DNA from: Motacilla alba alba | Lineage: Eukaryota > Chordata > Aves > Passeriformes > Motacillidae | Assembly (NCBI RefSeq): GCF_015832195.1 | Contig: NC_052019.1 | Location: forward strand, 6,298,872 to 6,362,871 | Length of the DNA stretch: 64,000 nucleotides | Direction: 5' to 3' | Part shown: positions 40,987 to 53,200 of the stretch, piece by piece | Position numbering within the stretch: position 1 is the stretch's first letter | Layout of the letters: every line of letters begins with the position of its first letter | Position numbers and translations under genes: made by a program | The notes under the pieces: generated by a model | The model's database searches: none | What the model was told of the DNA's origin: nothing | Seen by the model: the letters and a program-made list of their open reading frames with translations, nothing else

Positions 40987-41215
40987 TCAGGAAGTGTTAA
41001 ATGCTAGTTTATAAATATACTTGCCCTGTTGTCTTTGCAGAAGTCCAGAGAGGGTGATTGGCTGCCTTGACAGAGGCAGCTGTGGGGAAGGTGATGTAAA
41101 TGGATACAGCTGAGGGGTTCTGAAATCAGAATTAGCCCATGATCCCCTTTGACTGCTCTGGGATCCAGATGATGATGGACAAGAACTCTGTGGTAATCTC
41201 ACCAAAGGGGTGGAT
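40987..41215 (-). CDS. RNF212: RNF212 exon 11 (C-terminus and stop)
   Basis: The acceptor is CCTTAACAG. The frame completes Arg227 and runs 75 residues to a TGA at 40987-40989. It is rich in Ser, Pro and Gln, with QPITLSGLLQRQQ near the end, a motif also expected in rodent RNF212. The rodent protein continues for some tens of residues beyond this motif, whereas here only about 12 more codons follow before the stop. A possible GC donor (CAGG|GCAAGT) directly after the motif leaves room for a further exon that I could not find. Confidence 0.8.
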
Positions 41216-44200
41216 CTGTTAAGGAAATTAATTCATGCATGTGATTTGACACTACTTCTAAAACAATACAAAAGATTTCAAAAGTACTTCAATTTGTTGT
41301 CTATGTATTTTTACTTACTGAATATTTTTACATATTTCAAAAAGCAGACTGACAAAACAATTATGGAATCAGACGTGGAAAAAAAGAAGTACTTCATTAC
41401 ACATATTTTAAATTTCTGCTAGGAAGATATATTTGGCTTAATGGTTATAAAGAACAAGAGTTTAATTTTTCTGGAACAATTTAAAGTTATTTGTTGATGT
41501 TAATAATTCTCACAGTTTAAGACATTTTCAATGTTCAAATGAAAAAACAGAAACACCTGTTGCAGCCTGCCTGAAAAGTTCAGGTTATTTAGAGAACAGC
41601 CCATGTGCAGACATTGTGCTTTCATCTCTGATTTTTGTAAGAATGATACAGCAGAGACATTGTTAAACTTCCTCATTATAAAATTACCCCTTTCAATAGG
41701 AGTACCATGACTGCAGATGTCAACAGCCACAGAAGCACAGATTATAACTGCACATTTTTGAAAAACGTGATTTCAAAATAACTTTCCCCCAAAACCACAC
41801 ATTGATGTAGATGATAGCCAGGCTGCACAGTAACACTTCTTCAGATCTAGAATATAACCTCTGAACATACATATAAATAAAGGCCAGAGGGGACATTTCA
41901 GTCTCTCGTAGGAGATGGTAACCTCTTGAAAAAGTATTGAATTACCTTGTAGATCCTGTTCCAATACTCTGACTTGGCTTTATTAGAGCTATCTGAGAAC
42001 TCCTGTAGGATACACTCCCTGTTGGAATCAGACATTTGGAAACAGGAACAACGTGAATTACCCATTTTACTTATGAAGGAACTTTGGAAACAAAGATTAG
42101 TAATTTTATTGCATGATTTGGGACGAATTCATGATTGATTCATTCAAGAACTAAAAAAGGTACACAATTACAATAGTCAATGAGAGAGCTCAGCTGTCAC
42201 AAAAACGTCATATTGCACCATCCCTGCAAATCTTGTTCCAGTTAAACACATGGTGGTTTCTTTCACCTTCTTTCATTTATTAGACTATTAATAGACTATC
42301 AAGACAGCTGTGCTGAAGTGCTCCAGTTCTTCAGCTGATCTTTTTTTGCCCCATCCATCTCTGAGAAGGAAACTTTCCTTAGTGCACCATTAAATCCTTG
42401 TTTCCACTTACCCTTACTTTTGCACATAAACTTTCATTCCCTCAGCACTGTCCACTGCAAAACTTTCTGTGAAAGTTCTGAAATCTGCTGAACATATAAC
42501 TGTTCTACATAAAATTTTACTGTCTAATAAATATCTATTTATATTTAGACACAATAAATAAAACAGTTAACCTCAGCTCTCGTTATCTTATACTTAAATT
42601 TATAGGGAACCACGCATTTAGGAAGGATCTGAGCATATAAATCAGACATAACATAGAAAAAGCAATTTTTTCTCCTCCATTGAAATTGCACTGCAATTGC
42701 ATTTGTCTTTGTTTCAGGACACATACACCATGTAAAACCACAAGAGTACTAAAAGTTCTTTATGTGGCTGCAGATGGATTCTCTGAACTGCTGAAGCCAG
42801 ATGAAAGCCTGCCTGAGCACAGACTGCTGCAGAAACAAGCTGTATGTAAAACCAAGAATGGGAAAGACACACAGATAGCAGGCCTGCAAAGCATTAGGAA
42901 TTCTGGGAAAGTCCTCACAAATAAACAGGACTCAAGAGACTGCACCAATTCCAGCAGGCTGTTACTCATGTCTTATTTACATCTGAGTGCTACCCAAGCT
43001 CAGGGTATGAAGGAATGAAAAAAAGTAGTGGCAGGTAAAATGTCTTACACCCTATAACAGTGATAAAGTGAAAAAAAATCACCTTTTTGAAAAAAATTCT
43101 TGATCTCCACTACTTCACTTCTGTTATAAAATTTTTTTTTAACTTCCATTTTGTTTCCCCCCTTTTCTTCATGTGATATTTAATATGACATTGCGGACAA
43201 TAATACTCTCTGTTAACCAGAAATACATAAAATTATGAAGCTTAACCCAGGGTCAACAATGTATATTGCAAGTACTCCTGTTCTGTTCAATCACACATAT
43301 AGTTACAGTATTTTCTTTGCAACTGTTGATTTGGCAAATATTGGTTTGGTTACAAGTAATCATTTACTGAACAGAAGAGGTAAGTACTAGGAAAACCTTT
43401 CATACTCCATTTTAACCATTTCCCAGCTGTGGGATTGAAGTTCACATGGTAAATTCCTCACACCTCAACACAATTCAAATTTTTTCAGTAAATTGATAAT
43501 GTATGGATTTTAATTTATTCATCCTCCTAATACAACAGAAACGTGATTCAGTTACAAAGTTTACTTTTACTCACCCATACGTCCATCCTGTGGTGGAGTT
43601 ATTACTGATAGTCTTGTTGGACCAGTTGGTGTCTCCAGCTACATGAACAGCAAGTCATTAACCCCAGTGTAATAAGCATATCAATTATTAAGACATTTTG
43701 AGCAACAATGTTATATTTTTGAGGTTTACAGAGTTGCAGGTTTCCAGAACTCTCTGCTGTCAGTTTTGTTCATAGCATTAAAATGCAAAACCTAAGAATT
43801 AAGATACTATTTTTAAGTATCTATGGGTAGGTGGGAAATACATGTATTTTAGCTTTATTATATAACCTACCACATTCAGATAAGAAGTGTTATCAGACAC
43901 TCTCACTGTTTTCTGTGCTGACATTCCATTTGCAAGCTAGCAGCTGTTCCTGGAAGTTACCTCTCCTAACCAGGAGACTAACACCATGAAAAGCTCCTGC
44001 CTTCATTCTCATGTTAGCAGTATCACTCAAACCTGCAATTCCCTACTCAGTGTCTAAATGGTGCTTTCAGACCACTGACATTTTTGTAATATTGGGATTT
44101 TAAGAATTTGCCATTTACTTTGGCATCACAAGTTTAAAAGCCCGTATATGGCATGTGGAGAATATAATTCCAGAAATTAATGTTGTGATTTATTTGCTTT

Positions 44201-47200
44201 TGGTTTCTTTTGGGGAGCATCTGACTTCTATCCTACATCAAGCATATCTGAAATCACCACACCCATCAGAATGGTTTTGAATGGCTTCGGGGGAGAAACC
44301 TATTTTTTGCAGCATTAACAGAGTAAAAGAAAACAAAAGGATATATATGTGTGTAACCATACATAAACAAGTATCAAAAAACCCCCACTTACTCTCCTCA
44401 TTGGTGAAGGTACAGGATCAATCTCCATTGCCTCCATCCTGGCAAGAAAGGTCAAAGTATGACATTGTAATAAAAATAACATTTTCATTATAAAGACTAA
44501 AATTATGTTAGATTGTAATGTTAAATTTGACTATTAATGGAAAAGCATAATACATAATGCATAAGACACATAAGTATTTAGGACTTATTCCAAAACTCAC
44601 TAGCAGTAAGTAAAATCTATTCACTGATTCTGAGCTTTGGTTTAGACATTTACAGAGTAAGTTATTTTATGATTAGCATTGTTATTCTTCTATTTGTCTG
44701 AATAAATATGCATATTTATGTATTTTTCATTTGTATCCACACCAAGGGCACTCTTGATCTCTGGGGTTTTTTTGTAGAAAAGAAAGTCACAATCAAAGAT
44801 ATAGAAATATTTTAGCTTGAGCAAGCTGTATATTCATTTTATTTAAAATTAAATGAGCCTTACTGGAGTGGCTCATCCCATGTATCCTGAGACAACTACA
44901 GTGTACATATAGGTGTCTGTACAATAAATTTAGTTTTTCTCTACAGTAAATGGAGAGTGTCTCACTAATCTATCTATCTATGCATTCATCTATCTAGCTA
45001 TTCATCCCAAAGTTCTTTGGAATAAGGTGCATCATGCCTTAGATTTCTTTCCAGTAACCACAATTCATACAACTGTAATGTACACTTGAATAGATAAGAC
45101 TTTCCTCAGTTCTTTCATATTTGAACAGTTTGCAAAAACAAAACACAAAATCAAAAAACATTTTAAATTCACTGCAAAAAGGTTACTTTCTGTATAAAAT
45201 ATTAGTTAAGATTTTAATTGAAAATTAACAAGTTTGTACCCACGTTTCAGAAGTGGAAGGACGACTTGAATGAAGAGAATATGAAGAAAAAACATTCTGT
45301 TTTCTGGAAGGAACTGAAGTCATTAAGAAATTTAATATTAGAACACAGCTATGTCCAATGACAGGTATTCCATAGTTAATATTTTAAACCAACACTTCTT
45401 ACTGGATGGATTTCTGCTCGTACTGGAAAATGGCAGTGGTGTAGTTTTTTCAGGAGGTTTCATACTAAAGGGGAAAGAAGAAACAAGAGATATAAATTGA
45501 AAGCTGGTTAGATTAGTTAACATGCCTAACTGGTCAATAAAGTAAAAAATCAAAGCATTTATCCATCAGTAGCAGGTTTTAACATAAAACTATTTGCCAT
45601 GAAGCAAAGTAAGAATTTATTTGGTAAATCTATGAACTTGCTCTTTACATCACAATATTTGCAGTGCTCATTATATACCCAACAATATCAAATTTAGCAC
45701 AACCTTATGACAAAGTACTTTAGGGAACAACACATGTTAAAATACAACTATTAACTATAGCTAAGCACAAAATTCATTTCATTTCATGAAATTATACATT
45801 TACCAAACTTTAAGAAATCTAGTTATCAAATGAAATGTTGGCATTTTCATGCTATTCAACAATAACTTTGCAAAATTGGTACCTTTGACAAGAATCATAA
45901 ATAGGAGGAATATGTTTACTAGGAAAGCAAGTAGAGGCCCTAGGACACTTCTCTCTAGGTGGAACCCAAAAATAAAATCTAAAATTCAGTAAGAACTCTG
46001 TAATTGGTATAACCAAGAGGCTATTTATTTGAGATGAAGACAAGAAATCTGAGGCATAAAATAAACAAAAATATATAAACTGCAGTAATCCACCACATAC
46101 AGAGTTTCCTTTACACTGTTTTTTTTCCTTCTGTTACATTACACCAAGCAGCCTGAGAGAGCAAAATACAGTATACGTGCATTTAAGAGTCAAGGGAAAG
46201 TCTGTACTAAAAAAAAATGCAGAAAAGGAATAAAGATCAATTAAAGATCAAATCTGTGCAATAAAAATGCTGGTTTCATGAACTGGCTTATAAAGGAGAT
46301 TTAAATAACAGCTTTGGCTTTATGCTGGAAATAAATAAGATGAAAAGATGAAGGTGTATCAGTCATTGAGCAGAGGGATAAGTATGAGCGACCTCTTGGC
46401 TACAACTTTGATACATTTGAGAAAAAAGACTAATTCAAGATGAGACAAGAATTTAATTTTTACTAGAAATAGAAAACTATGAGAACCATGTTACAAAACT
46501 CAGGTAACGTTATAAATGGGCTACAATACCAGGAAAGGCATCATAGTACTTTCCAGGCTGATGCTATGAAGTCCATTGCAAAATACACAAACATGGTGAT
46601 GCAACTGAATAAAAATTTAAAACTGAGTATCTATGTGATAGACTTTACCAAAAGTTCATTTTTAGAGTTAAATATGGAGTTGAATTGTAAAATAAAAAGA
46701 TTTCTTCCTGACAGGACTGATTACTGTGAATAAAATGGATCTGATGTCAGAAATCACTATACATTTATTTCTGTAAAAAACATATGAAGAAGGCAACCAA
46801 AACATGAAATTTTTATCCTTTATCAATTAAAATTACTGTTGTCTGATTACATTTACTTTTGCTGCATCAAACCTCTTACCGTTGTATCTGTTGAATTTGT
46901 TGTGTTACTTTCTTGAGAGACTCTTCCAGCTTTGCTATCTGTGAGATAATCATAGATTTAAACAAAGTCTGTGTGAAATACAGCTTCATTTTCATCCAGC
47001 TAGTATTCTAAAGTGTTGAAAGGCTGCTTTCTATTGGTTTTAATCTTAAGACATCACTGCAATTCCAGATTTATTGGAGCTGTTATGGCTGTGTTATGGA
47101 CCTATTAAGCAGTCAGTCTGGAAGAGATATGCTTCTTTTTGGCAGTTAAAGACTTAGTTTGATTACCTTTTCTTAAGTATGCTGGTAATACTGGATAGGA

Positions 47201-50200
47201 AAAGTGCTTAAAAATAGTTTTCTTTTCTTCTGCTTCTTATTTTTCATACTGATATAAAAGCTTTGTTATGATTAATATAGAGTTATCCGAAAAAGCCACC
47301 AATAAATGTACAAAATTCATTGTTTCCATAGTTCTCATTTCAGATTCAAAATATATTCAGATCACTTCAGTATCCATTTGTAGTAAGCCTAAGTGAAAAG
47401 TTTTTTCTACTCTGTTAAGAGACACAACCAGAAATATCTCCATTAAAAATGTTATGAGCTGGCAAAATTGAAGAATATTAAGGTCAAGAACACTAGGTCA
47501 GCTCCCTAGTATGTGTATTTTTTACAGTCTTTCATTATGTGAACATACATTATATTTTATGAAGGATGTAAAAATTTACTCAATAGCCTTAATACTGCAT
47601 CTATGTTTTATCCCTAATTTCTATTATGTGACCTTAATCCTTCAGACTGTTCATATTTTGATTTGAAGGCAAGTTATGCATTTGCTTGTTAACTTTTCAT
47701 GCTTCTCAAACTATTGTTTGAGTCCTTTAATAAAATTACCTGATTTATAAAATCATATTGTTTGTGGGAGAAACTATGCTCTTTTTGCAGATGAAAAACT
47801 CTGCGAAACAGATGAAAGAAAAAAATGTAATTTATGTAAGATCTGGTTTTTGGTATTCTGTTTTTTTCTTCCTTCCTAATGAGAGCTAGGTTTGATTAAG
47901 AAAGGAACCAGTCAGGAAGAATGTACTTTATCCTGTTGCTCTGTAGGACTGGGTAATTTTAAGACCAAAGTACCTTAAAGAACCTGAGTAACTTATTTGA
48001 TTTTCAGTATTTTGGGATTCTACCATAACAAGGACACAGCATAACAGGACATCTAGACCTGCCAGGAACACGGACAGCAAGTGGCCACCATCACCTGCAC
48101 CCTAATACCTGCATAACTCACAGAAACAGCAACCAAGCAGTTTAATGAAGACCATGAGACCTCGCTGGTTGACAGTGACAAGGATGACAAACTAGAAATA
48201 AAGAAGGGGACCGGAAACAAGACAGCCAAGCATGAGAAGCTGGAATGGTGTTTAATACAACCAGCCTCTCCTGACCCTGATCCAATGCAAGCAGTTTTAA
48301 CACACTAACAATACACAGAATGGGCAAAACAACAACAAACCCACCCAAAACAGTGCGCCATTGAAGCAGCAACCAACTGCATTTTCAACCGTTTTGGTAC
48401 TGTCACCTGGACACCCACCTTAGGTCAAGCACCATCCCTGAATACTTCACAAACATTGCTGAGTGAATGTCTCAACAGTAAACAACTTAAAAAATTACCA
48501 TTACAAAGTATTAAAACTCTCCACAGATTCTTTGGAGATAACATCTCAATTTATGATGAATTCTCTTAAGATATTTGTTTTACTTTTTCTACAGGTTTCA
48601 GTTTTACCATCTGGAGTTGGTACAATAGATTAGAAGGGGGATGAAATCAGGATTCTTCCCTGGTCTGGCTTTGAAAGCAGAAGGACGGGACCCTAAAAGA
48701 CCTATACTACACTATGAGTGATTCCAAAATGCATTCATGGAGAAGAAGGAAGAATGGGCCACAGAGCACGTAGTTTTCTAAGCTTTCTATCCATGACAAT
48801 CATACCAGAAACTCTCCTCGCACATGAAATGGCCAACTGGGCAGCTACTTGAGATTTTCCTCAGTAATTTCATACATGGGCACCCACTCATGAGTCAAGT
48901 CACCAACACTGCCAAGTAGCTTTAAGCAACATCCCATATCCTTAGAAATAAAAGAAACATCCAACTATTTAATCAAATATTTAGAAGTAGCTGAAAAATG
49001 AAAAAGGAATCTGCCTTCCAGCCTACAAAGGAAGAAGCACAGTCACAAATGCAGTACCTGTTCTCCACAGAGTAATTAATTCTGTCCTTCACACTGAGCT
49101 ATCCCAAATTCAGGGTGTTTCAGGGTATATCAGCCCTTGTCTTGCTCCCCACTGCTCAAGCAGCTCGTTTATTCTGTCAGCCCTGGTCTTCTTTGCCTCT
49201 GGGCTCATCTTCTACCACCCCTCTCTCCCCACCTCTTCCACCTTCCCCTCCATACACTGAACTGGTTTCTTCCCTCCCTGTCCTTTGATTCTCCATTTAA
49301 TCTTAACCACCTCAGAACGAGAATGTTTTATTAGAAACAGTAACCAGAATTAATAGAGTCCTCACAGACTTTAAACAATTAAAAAGTGGTATTTATAATG
49401 ACAGTAATGAGTCAATCCTGATAAATTATCATAAGTATTCCCATAAAAGACTGAAATATCATTTCTAAAAATAAACCAAAGTAACAAGGCAAACATAAAC
49501 AAAAAACCTAGAAAATCACAATCAGAGTTACCTTTTGTTTGTGGTATTTTAATAATCGCTTACGATACTTTTCTTGAAATTCTGAAACCTAAAAATAAAT
49601 ACAGTTAAGCTTCACATAATTACATTTATGCACCTCAGCAAAGAAGTGATGGAAAATAACTACTTCACAGTATTCAAAGTTTTCTGTCTTTTATAGGCAG
49701 TTAACATATTTTTTTTAAATGCTCTTCAAAAAAATCCCAAACTATTCTAAGTTATTATCACTGACAGACAAAGTCTTATAAAGTCAATTTAATCGAATAT
49801 GACCTACAGTAGAGCTGGTAGATTTATTTCACTGAAGTTACATTTTAACACTATGTTCAATAGAAAGGTAAAGACATTAGAAAGCCAGTTTAGCTGCAGT
49901 GTTTCTTATTCATCAGAGCTAAGCAAACACATAAAATTAATGGCAACATAAAAAGTAATCTGTCTTACTGGCAATTATAATATGCCTTGTAAAAATACCC
50001 TGTTAATTAAAAAATAATTGTTAGACACACTGTCTGGTGATGTGTAAGCACTTCTTGTGTCCACATGAGGATCATAAACCATGACAAGTAAAAATGACAA
50101 GGTAGGCAAGACAAGAGCTTGAGAAACAAATTACCACAGGTAGTAACTTCTAATAAATTTTTCTTCTCACATTTAAGACAACTGCCAGAACATCTCTAGG

Positions 50201-53200
50201 AATTGAGACAACCAAGAAGAAATACTCTGAGAATATAAACCCATAAAGGAGTATCCAGCTTAAATGGTTATTTTATTCCCTGTGGAAAGACCTAGGAGGT
50301 TCCCACTGAATACTCATCAAAGGATCAGTGTGTCTTTGGAAGAACTGACGGAAGAAATGTTCACTTACAAAGTGATGGCTCTGAGCTGTCTCCACTAACT
50401 CAGAAATGAGCTCTTGGGTCTAGGAGAAACCTGAATTTATCAGTTTAGTGCTCAGTACCAGTCAAAAAGTAAATCAGATCTTACCAGTAGTTTAAAATGG
50501 AATAGGGGACATCATCATTCTCCTTTAAAAAAATGCATGTTCCTATATGCTGAGTTTGCTTAACATCTCAGAAAGGATAGAGCAGGTCTGAAAACAGTTC
50601 AGATCAATCAGAGGTATGCAAGAACTTCAGTAGAAGAATGACCACACAGAATATGAATCTTCACAGCTGAAAAACAGTTGAAGAAGGGCTGCATCAGCAG
50701 TCTAAAACTAATTATTAGCACAGACGTAGTGCATGAGAATGGATACTTTTTCCTCCAGAATCAAATTCAAGAGTAAGAAATGAAACTAACAGGTTGAAAC
50801 CTGAAAAAATGAAATAATCATCATACAGTGAACAACCTGTGGACCTCCCTTCCACAATATGAGACAGATGCTAAAATCCAGGAAACAAGCTGACAATTAT
50901 GTGGGGAAAAATATCCACCAAAGCTTCTGAATGCAGACCAATCCCACTTTGAGAAATCCCTGTGCCACGAGTTGTGGAAAGCTGGGAGTCTCTTCTGAAG
51001 ATGTATCACTACATCCAGCTCTGCTCTCACGCCTTCCTAAGCACCTAAGATGGCGAATAAGCACCGCTAAGAAAGCGAAAGGTGCCGCGCCCTAGGTGAC
51101 CTCAACAGAGAGCCTGGCCAATACCTTGACACTCTATTGTCAAGGTTACCATTATAGTGAGCATTATAGCTTTATTAATAGTATTAATTTTGCCTTGTTT
51201 TCACATGTGCTTACAGAACACAGTACAGAGAATGATATCTACTACATTTAATCAAGCCATGCTTGTTGAACAGAAAAACGTGGGAAGTGTGGAGGATTTT
51301 GTGGACAGCTGGCTAGCTGAGAAAGGTCATGCAGACATAATATTGTTGGTTAAGCAAGAAGAAGACAAGTATAGGAATCAGCAGTCAGTGTCCACATAGG
51401 GCAAGGGCACTGTGCCCTTGGTGCAACAACAGGATAAGGAAGAGGATTTTTGTTTAGAAATATGAAGAATCTGCAACAGAATAACTACAAGAATGCAAAA
51501 GTAGGCGTAGTTAGCTGATAAGTAACTAACCAGTAATGAGCTCGCCTTTTGCAACATGTATTAGCCTTATTAACACCAATATAAATATGTGTGCCTATCA
51601 ATAAAGTTTGAGACTTGCTGATCACTCATATTGCATGCTGCATTTCTCCTGCCGATCCAACACCACCAAGGTGACAAGGTATTCGATTAGATAAGAGATT
51701 AGATAGCTCTTACGTCTTTTGATGCTGGGACAAGTTCTGAACATACCTCAATGCCTTCACTACACTTCAGTATGTTCCCAACAGGTTATCTCAGGCTACA
51801 GAAAAGCTACCTCAGCCTGGAGAGATTGAGCCCTCCTTTTTTCTTCCTTTGGCACATCGTGGAAGTTTGTATTCCCGTGTGATTGGAGGTGCGCAGGTTC
51901 CCTGCATTTGTTCAGTTTATGGAGTAACTGCTGATCCTGCTGCTAAAAAGTGGGTATGGAAGGATAGAGGAAGGGTTCACATTTACTTAGTGTTCCTTCT
52001 GCATCTGAGGAGGAGCACTGCTCAGGAAAGGGACCAAGCTCAGCTTTGGAAAAGTCTCTGAGGCCTGGGGTAGAGCAAATATGAATCCATGATCATTGCT
52101 GGAGAAAACAGGTGATATCCTCTGGGTTCTTGTTCTGCTGGATCAGGAAGCCCACCCAAAGATCAGCAAGCCCCAGCCCAAGGAGATGAGAACAGCCAAG
52201 GAAGGCTGCAGCTGGGCCCAGGGACCATGTATGGCTGGAGTGGTTAAAACTGCTGCTGAAGTGCACAGAGAGAGGCACAAGGACAGGAAGTCCCAAGCTG
52301 AAGAGATGCAGAAAATGAGGAGGAAAAGGGAATTTGTATGCACTTAACCCAGACAGCTACTAAAGTTCTTGACAAGAAAATAAGCCTGACAAAAGGAATC
52401 CTATCTGGAAATCATAGAAAGCAGGAGGGAAATGACCTTGGAGCAATTTACTGCATCTCTGGGACAAAAAAGAGGTGTGTTTTGATTAAAAAAAAATAAA
52501 TTAGAAGGAAGAGAGAGCACAGTCAGCTCAGGACTGTGTCCAGCTCAGGTTTTCACAGTGTAACTTTTTATAGCTATAATTAAGGCACACTATCTGGGCA
52601 CATTTAAGCTTCTGGAAGATCTAATTTTTCACTGCATGGCATTGAAAGTGATTTTACACCATTAAAATAACCAGACTAGTGATCCTTAGAGAGAGTTTGA
52701 AAACATAACCAGTGACCATAATGAATAATTTATGTCTCCTTAAGAACTCAGAAACTGTGGAATTAAGGAAGTAAAGATAGTAATGGGCATACATTCATTT
52801 TCAAGCACCCACTCATACACTTTTCCCATTCACATAAAATTCAGTAGGAGTTGCTAATTATTTCATAGAGTTAAAAAGTTTAAAGGCAGATTCACCTGTG
52901 ATATTTCTTTTGAATATTTCTTGCTCAACACATCTATTGGCATGAACAGTGATTGAATATCAGGACTTGTCTATGAAGAAATGAAAATATACCCAGGTTA
53001 GCATTTTTATTAGCAAGTCAAACAAAATAAAGTCTTTTGTGTTTCTTAAATTGACTGATGAATATAAATTAAAAAAAAAACACCTGACAGATTAGAGAAG
53101 GATAAAGCTGAATCTGAAAATAAGCCTAGTTTTCTTTAACGGCCTTATCAACCATCTGGAAAGCATTGGGATTTTGTTTAAATATATCACCCACTTAAAT

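Larger units (their letters stand above)
51130..51662 (+). mobile_element. Endogenous retrovirus remnant: env tail plus 3' LTR
   Basis: A frame open from 51130 to a TAG at 51397-51399 encodes a long hydrophobic segment (about 51145-51200) and a charged tail of about 60 residues. This is the layout of the end of a retroviral envelope transmembrane subunit. Eleven bases after the stop, an LTR-like unit starts TGTGCCC (51411) and ends CCAACA (51662), 252 bases. It contains a TATA-like tataaatatg (51580-51589) and aataaa (51600-51605) shortly before its 3' part. The purine-rich agggcaagggc before it fits a polypurine tract. No gag, pol, 5' LTR or the rest of env is present. The element lies in RNF212 intron 3, opposite in strand. 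Its retroviral class is not determined. Confidence 0.65.
46939..52895 (-). other. RNF212 introns 3 and 4 (about 3.3 and 2.6 kb)
   Basis: Introns 49589-52895 and 46939-49531, separated by exon 4. Intron 3 holds the retroviral remnant and, around 51720-52360, a stretch richer in GC than its surroundings. Intron 4 holds a similar unclassified stretch at about 48010-48480. These may be old insertions; I do not recognise them. Confidence 0.6.
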
